Shown here: positions 17,213 through 17,622 of the stretch, piece by piece
How the letters are laid out: each line of letters begins with the position of its first letter
Position numbering within the stretch: position 1 is the stretch's first letter
Assembly: GCA_900542375.1 (NCBI GenBank)
Contig: UQNI01000045.1
Location: 1 to 17,622 of the forward strand
Reading direction: 5' to 3'
From: an uncultured Oscillospiraceae bacterium
GTDB lineage: Bacteria > Bacillota > Clostridia > Oscillospirales > Acutalibacteraceae
DNA length: 17,622 nucleotides
Made by a program: the position numbers and the translations under genes
The notes under the pieces: generated by a model
Database searches by the model: none
The model's input: only the letters and a program-made list of their open reading frames with translations
Told to the model about the DNA's origin: nothing

Positions 17213-17238
17213 TCACTTCAGATATCCCAAATCACTTC
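17210..17238 (+). repeat. Short direct repeat AAATCACTTC, two copies 19 bases apart
   Basis: AAATCACTTC occurs at 17210-17219 and at 17229-17238, each followed shortly by ATATC. This may be a small local duplication between the two larger repeat copies. Confidence 0.5.
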
Positions 17239-17270
17239 CTAATATCAAAATGGATAGTATGGGCGGAATA

Positions 17271-17324
17271 AGGAAGAAAAAAGCAGAGCGACCCGAGAGT
17301 TTTTTATTGAAAAAACAGGAAAAA
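17271..17324 (+). repeat. Degenerate direct repeat, copy 2
   Basis: It contains GAAGAAAAAA, CAGAGCGACCCGAGAG, a T run, then AAAAAACAGGAAAA. The order of blocks is the same as in copy 1. The core differs only by two T-to-C changes, and the spacer between the T run and A run is shorter. Confidence 0.6.
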
Positions 17325-17524
17325 CTACTCCCGGGTACTACAGACAAGTTCTCAAAATTACCACGGAAATCTCAGTTTTAGCGAAGGAAAAAGGATAATC
17401 AGGTTAGCCACAGGAATGGTTTGGAGGATTACTTGAGTCACTCGTTAGAGAGATGACGAAAGGCATTCCCACATACCGCCAAAAGGGCACCTTGACATAA
17501 TCTAAGAGAGACAGAAGAAAAAAT

Positions 17525-17575
17525 AAAAAAGACTCAGTACAGAGCTTGAACAGACTCTGTACCGGGTCTTTTTTT
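17525..17575 (+). terminator. Very strong intrinsic terminator, nearly symmetrical (possibly bidirectional)
   Basis: A stem of 20 positions joins 17525-17544 to 17555-17574, with 18 Watson-Crick pairs, one G-U and one A-C mismatch. The core is GTACAGAG with CTCTGTAC, the loop is 10 bases, and seven T at 17569-17575 end the right arm. Six A on the left give a T run on the opposite strand, followed there by more T-rich sequence. No protein gene precedes it on the + strand, so it may end an RNA from the preceding region or a convergent gene from the right. On the - strand the last 39 bases of the window are open in one frame and stop at 17584-17586, which would suit a convergent gene end, but this is too short to call. 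Confidence 0.9.
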
Positions 17576-17622
17576 GATTTATATCAGGTGTAAAATGGCA
17601 TGTTTCCTGCGCTTTTAGGGAA

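Larger units (their letters stand above)
16741..17524. other. Purine-rich region without a recognisable protein gene; candidate non-coding RNA
   Basis: About 780 bases between two strong terminators. The + strand is rich in A and G. The longest + frame (17073-17381) would encode 102 residues with no Val, one Ala and very many Lys, Arg, Ser and Phe, unlike every real gene here. The two copies of an internal repeat fall in different frames, which also argues against coding. Local inverted repeats are visible: 16991-17000 with 17012-17021 (10 perfect pairs), 17291-17299 with 17328-17336 (8 of 9 pairs), 17396-17400 with 17427-17431 enclosing 17406-17410 with 17417-17421, and 17437-17443 with 17450-17457. 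No convincing promoter was found. It may be a transcribed non-coding RNA ending at the 17525-17575 terminator, or decayed DNA. Confidence 0.5.

Noticed and set aside
17073..17381. A 102-codon + strand open frame in the gene-free region
   Set aside because: Its composition is unlike a protein (no Val, one Ala, very high Lys/Arg), it matches no family I know, and the two internal repeat copies fall in different frames within it.
17492..17497. A perfect TTGACA -35-like hexamer
   Set aside because: No -10 element lies at 16-18 bases, and the terminator begins 28 bases later, so a promoter here would give almost no transcript.
17408..17500. A 30-codon open stretch that looks somewhat protein-like (WFGGLLESLVREMTKG)
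   Set aside because: It has no start codon or ribosome binding site at its beginning and a stop just upstream. It could be the remnant of a lost gene, but it is too short to claim.
17584..17622. Possible C-terminal end of a convergent gene on the - strand
   Set aside because: Only twelve codons plus a stop are visible. The nearby terminator makes it plausible, but nothing in the residues can be recognised.

Overview
The window reads as a stretch of a low-G+C Firmicutes chromosome, most likely a member of the Clostridia. The evidence is gene order (miaB-ricA/ymcA-mutS-mutL-miaA, then yggS-sepF-ylmH-divIVA-ileS-lspA-rluD), AGGAGG-type ribosome binding sites, an endonuclease-type MutL and a SepF/DivIVA division cluster. 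The exact family cannot be fixed from sequence alone. All fifteen recognised genes lie on the + strand.

Region 1 (2-7091) is a tRNA-modification and mismatch-repair block. It holds the end of miaB, the RNA-processing factor ricA (ymcA), mutS, mutL and miaA. MiaA prenylates A37 of tRNAs reading UNN codons and MiaB adds the 2-methylthio group, so both steps of ms2i6A37 synthesis flank mutSL. Region 2 (7114-14184) is a cell-division block: a membrane-anchored HlyD-like adaptor of unknown role, the PLP-homeostasis protein YggS, SepF, the S4-domain protein YlmH, DivIVA and isoleucyl-tRNA synthetase. Gaps are short and the adaptor and yggS overlap, which fits co-transcription. An intrinsic terminator sits directly after ileS.

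Region 3 (14248-16697) holds lspA (TTG start), an RluD-type pseudouridine synthase, a short membrane-anchored ComEA-like helix-hairpin-helix protein and a nitroreductase. It closes with a strong hairpin terminator.

Region 4 (16741-17622) contains no convincing protein gene. It is purine-rich, carries a degenerate duplication of about 55-60 bases at a 118-base period and several local inverted repeats, and ends in a very strong, nearly symmetrical terminator at 17525-17575. A long non-coding RNA, or decayed sequence between two terminators, are the main explanations. It is the least explained part of the window. The rest is mainly conserved housekeeping DNA, with modest oddities: an HLGT version of the IleRS HIGH motif, Gly in place of the DivIVA membrane-binding Arg, a cysteine-rich RicA tail, an orphan HlyD-like protein and lspA starting just after a terminator.
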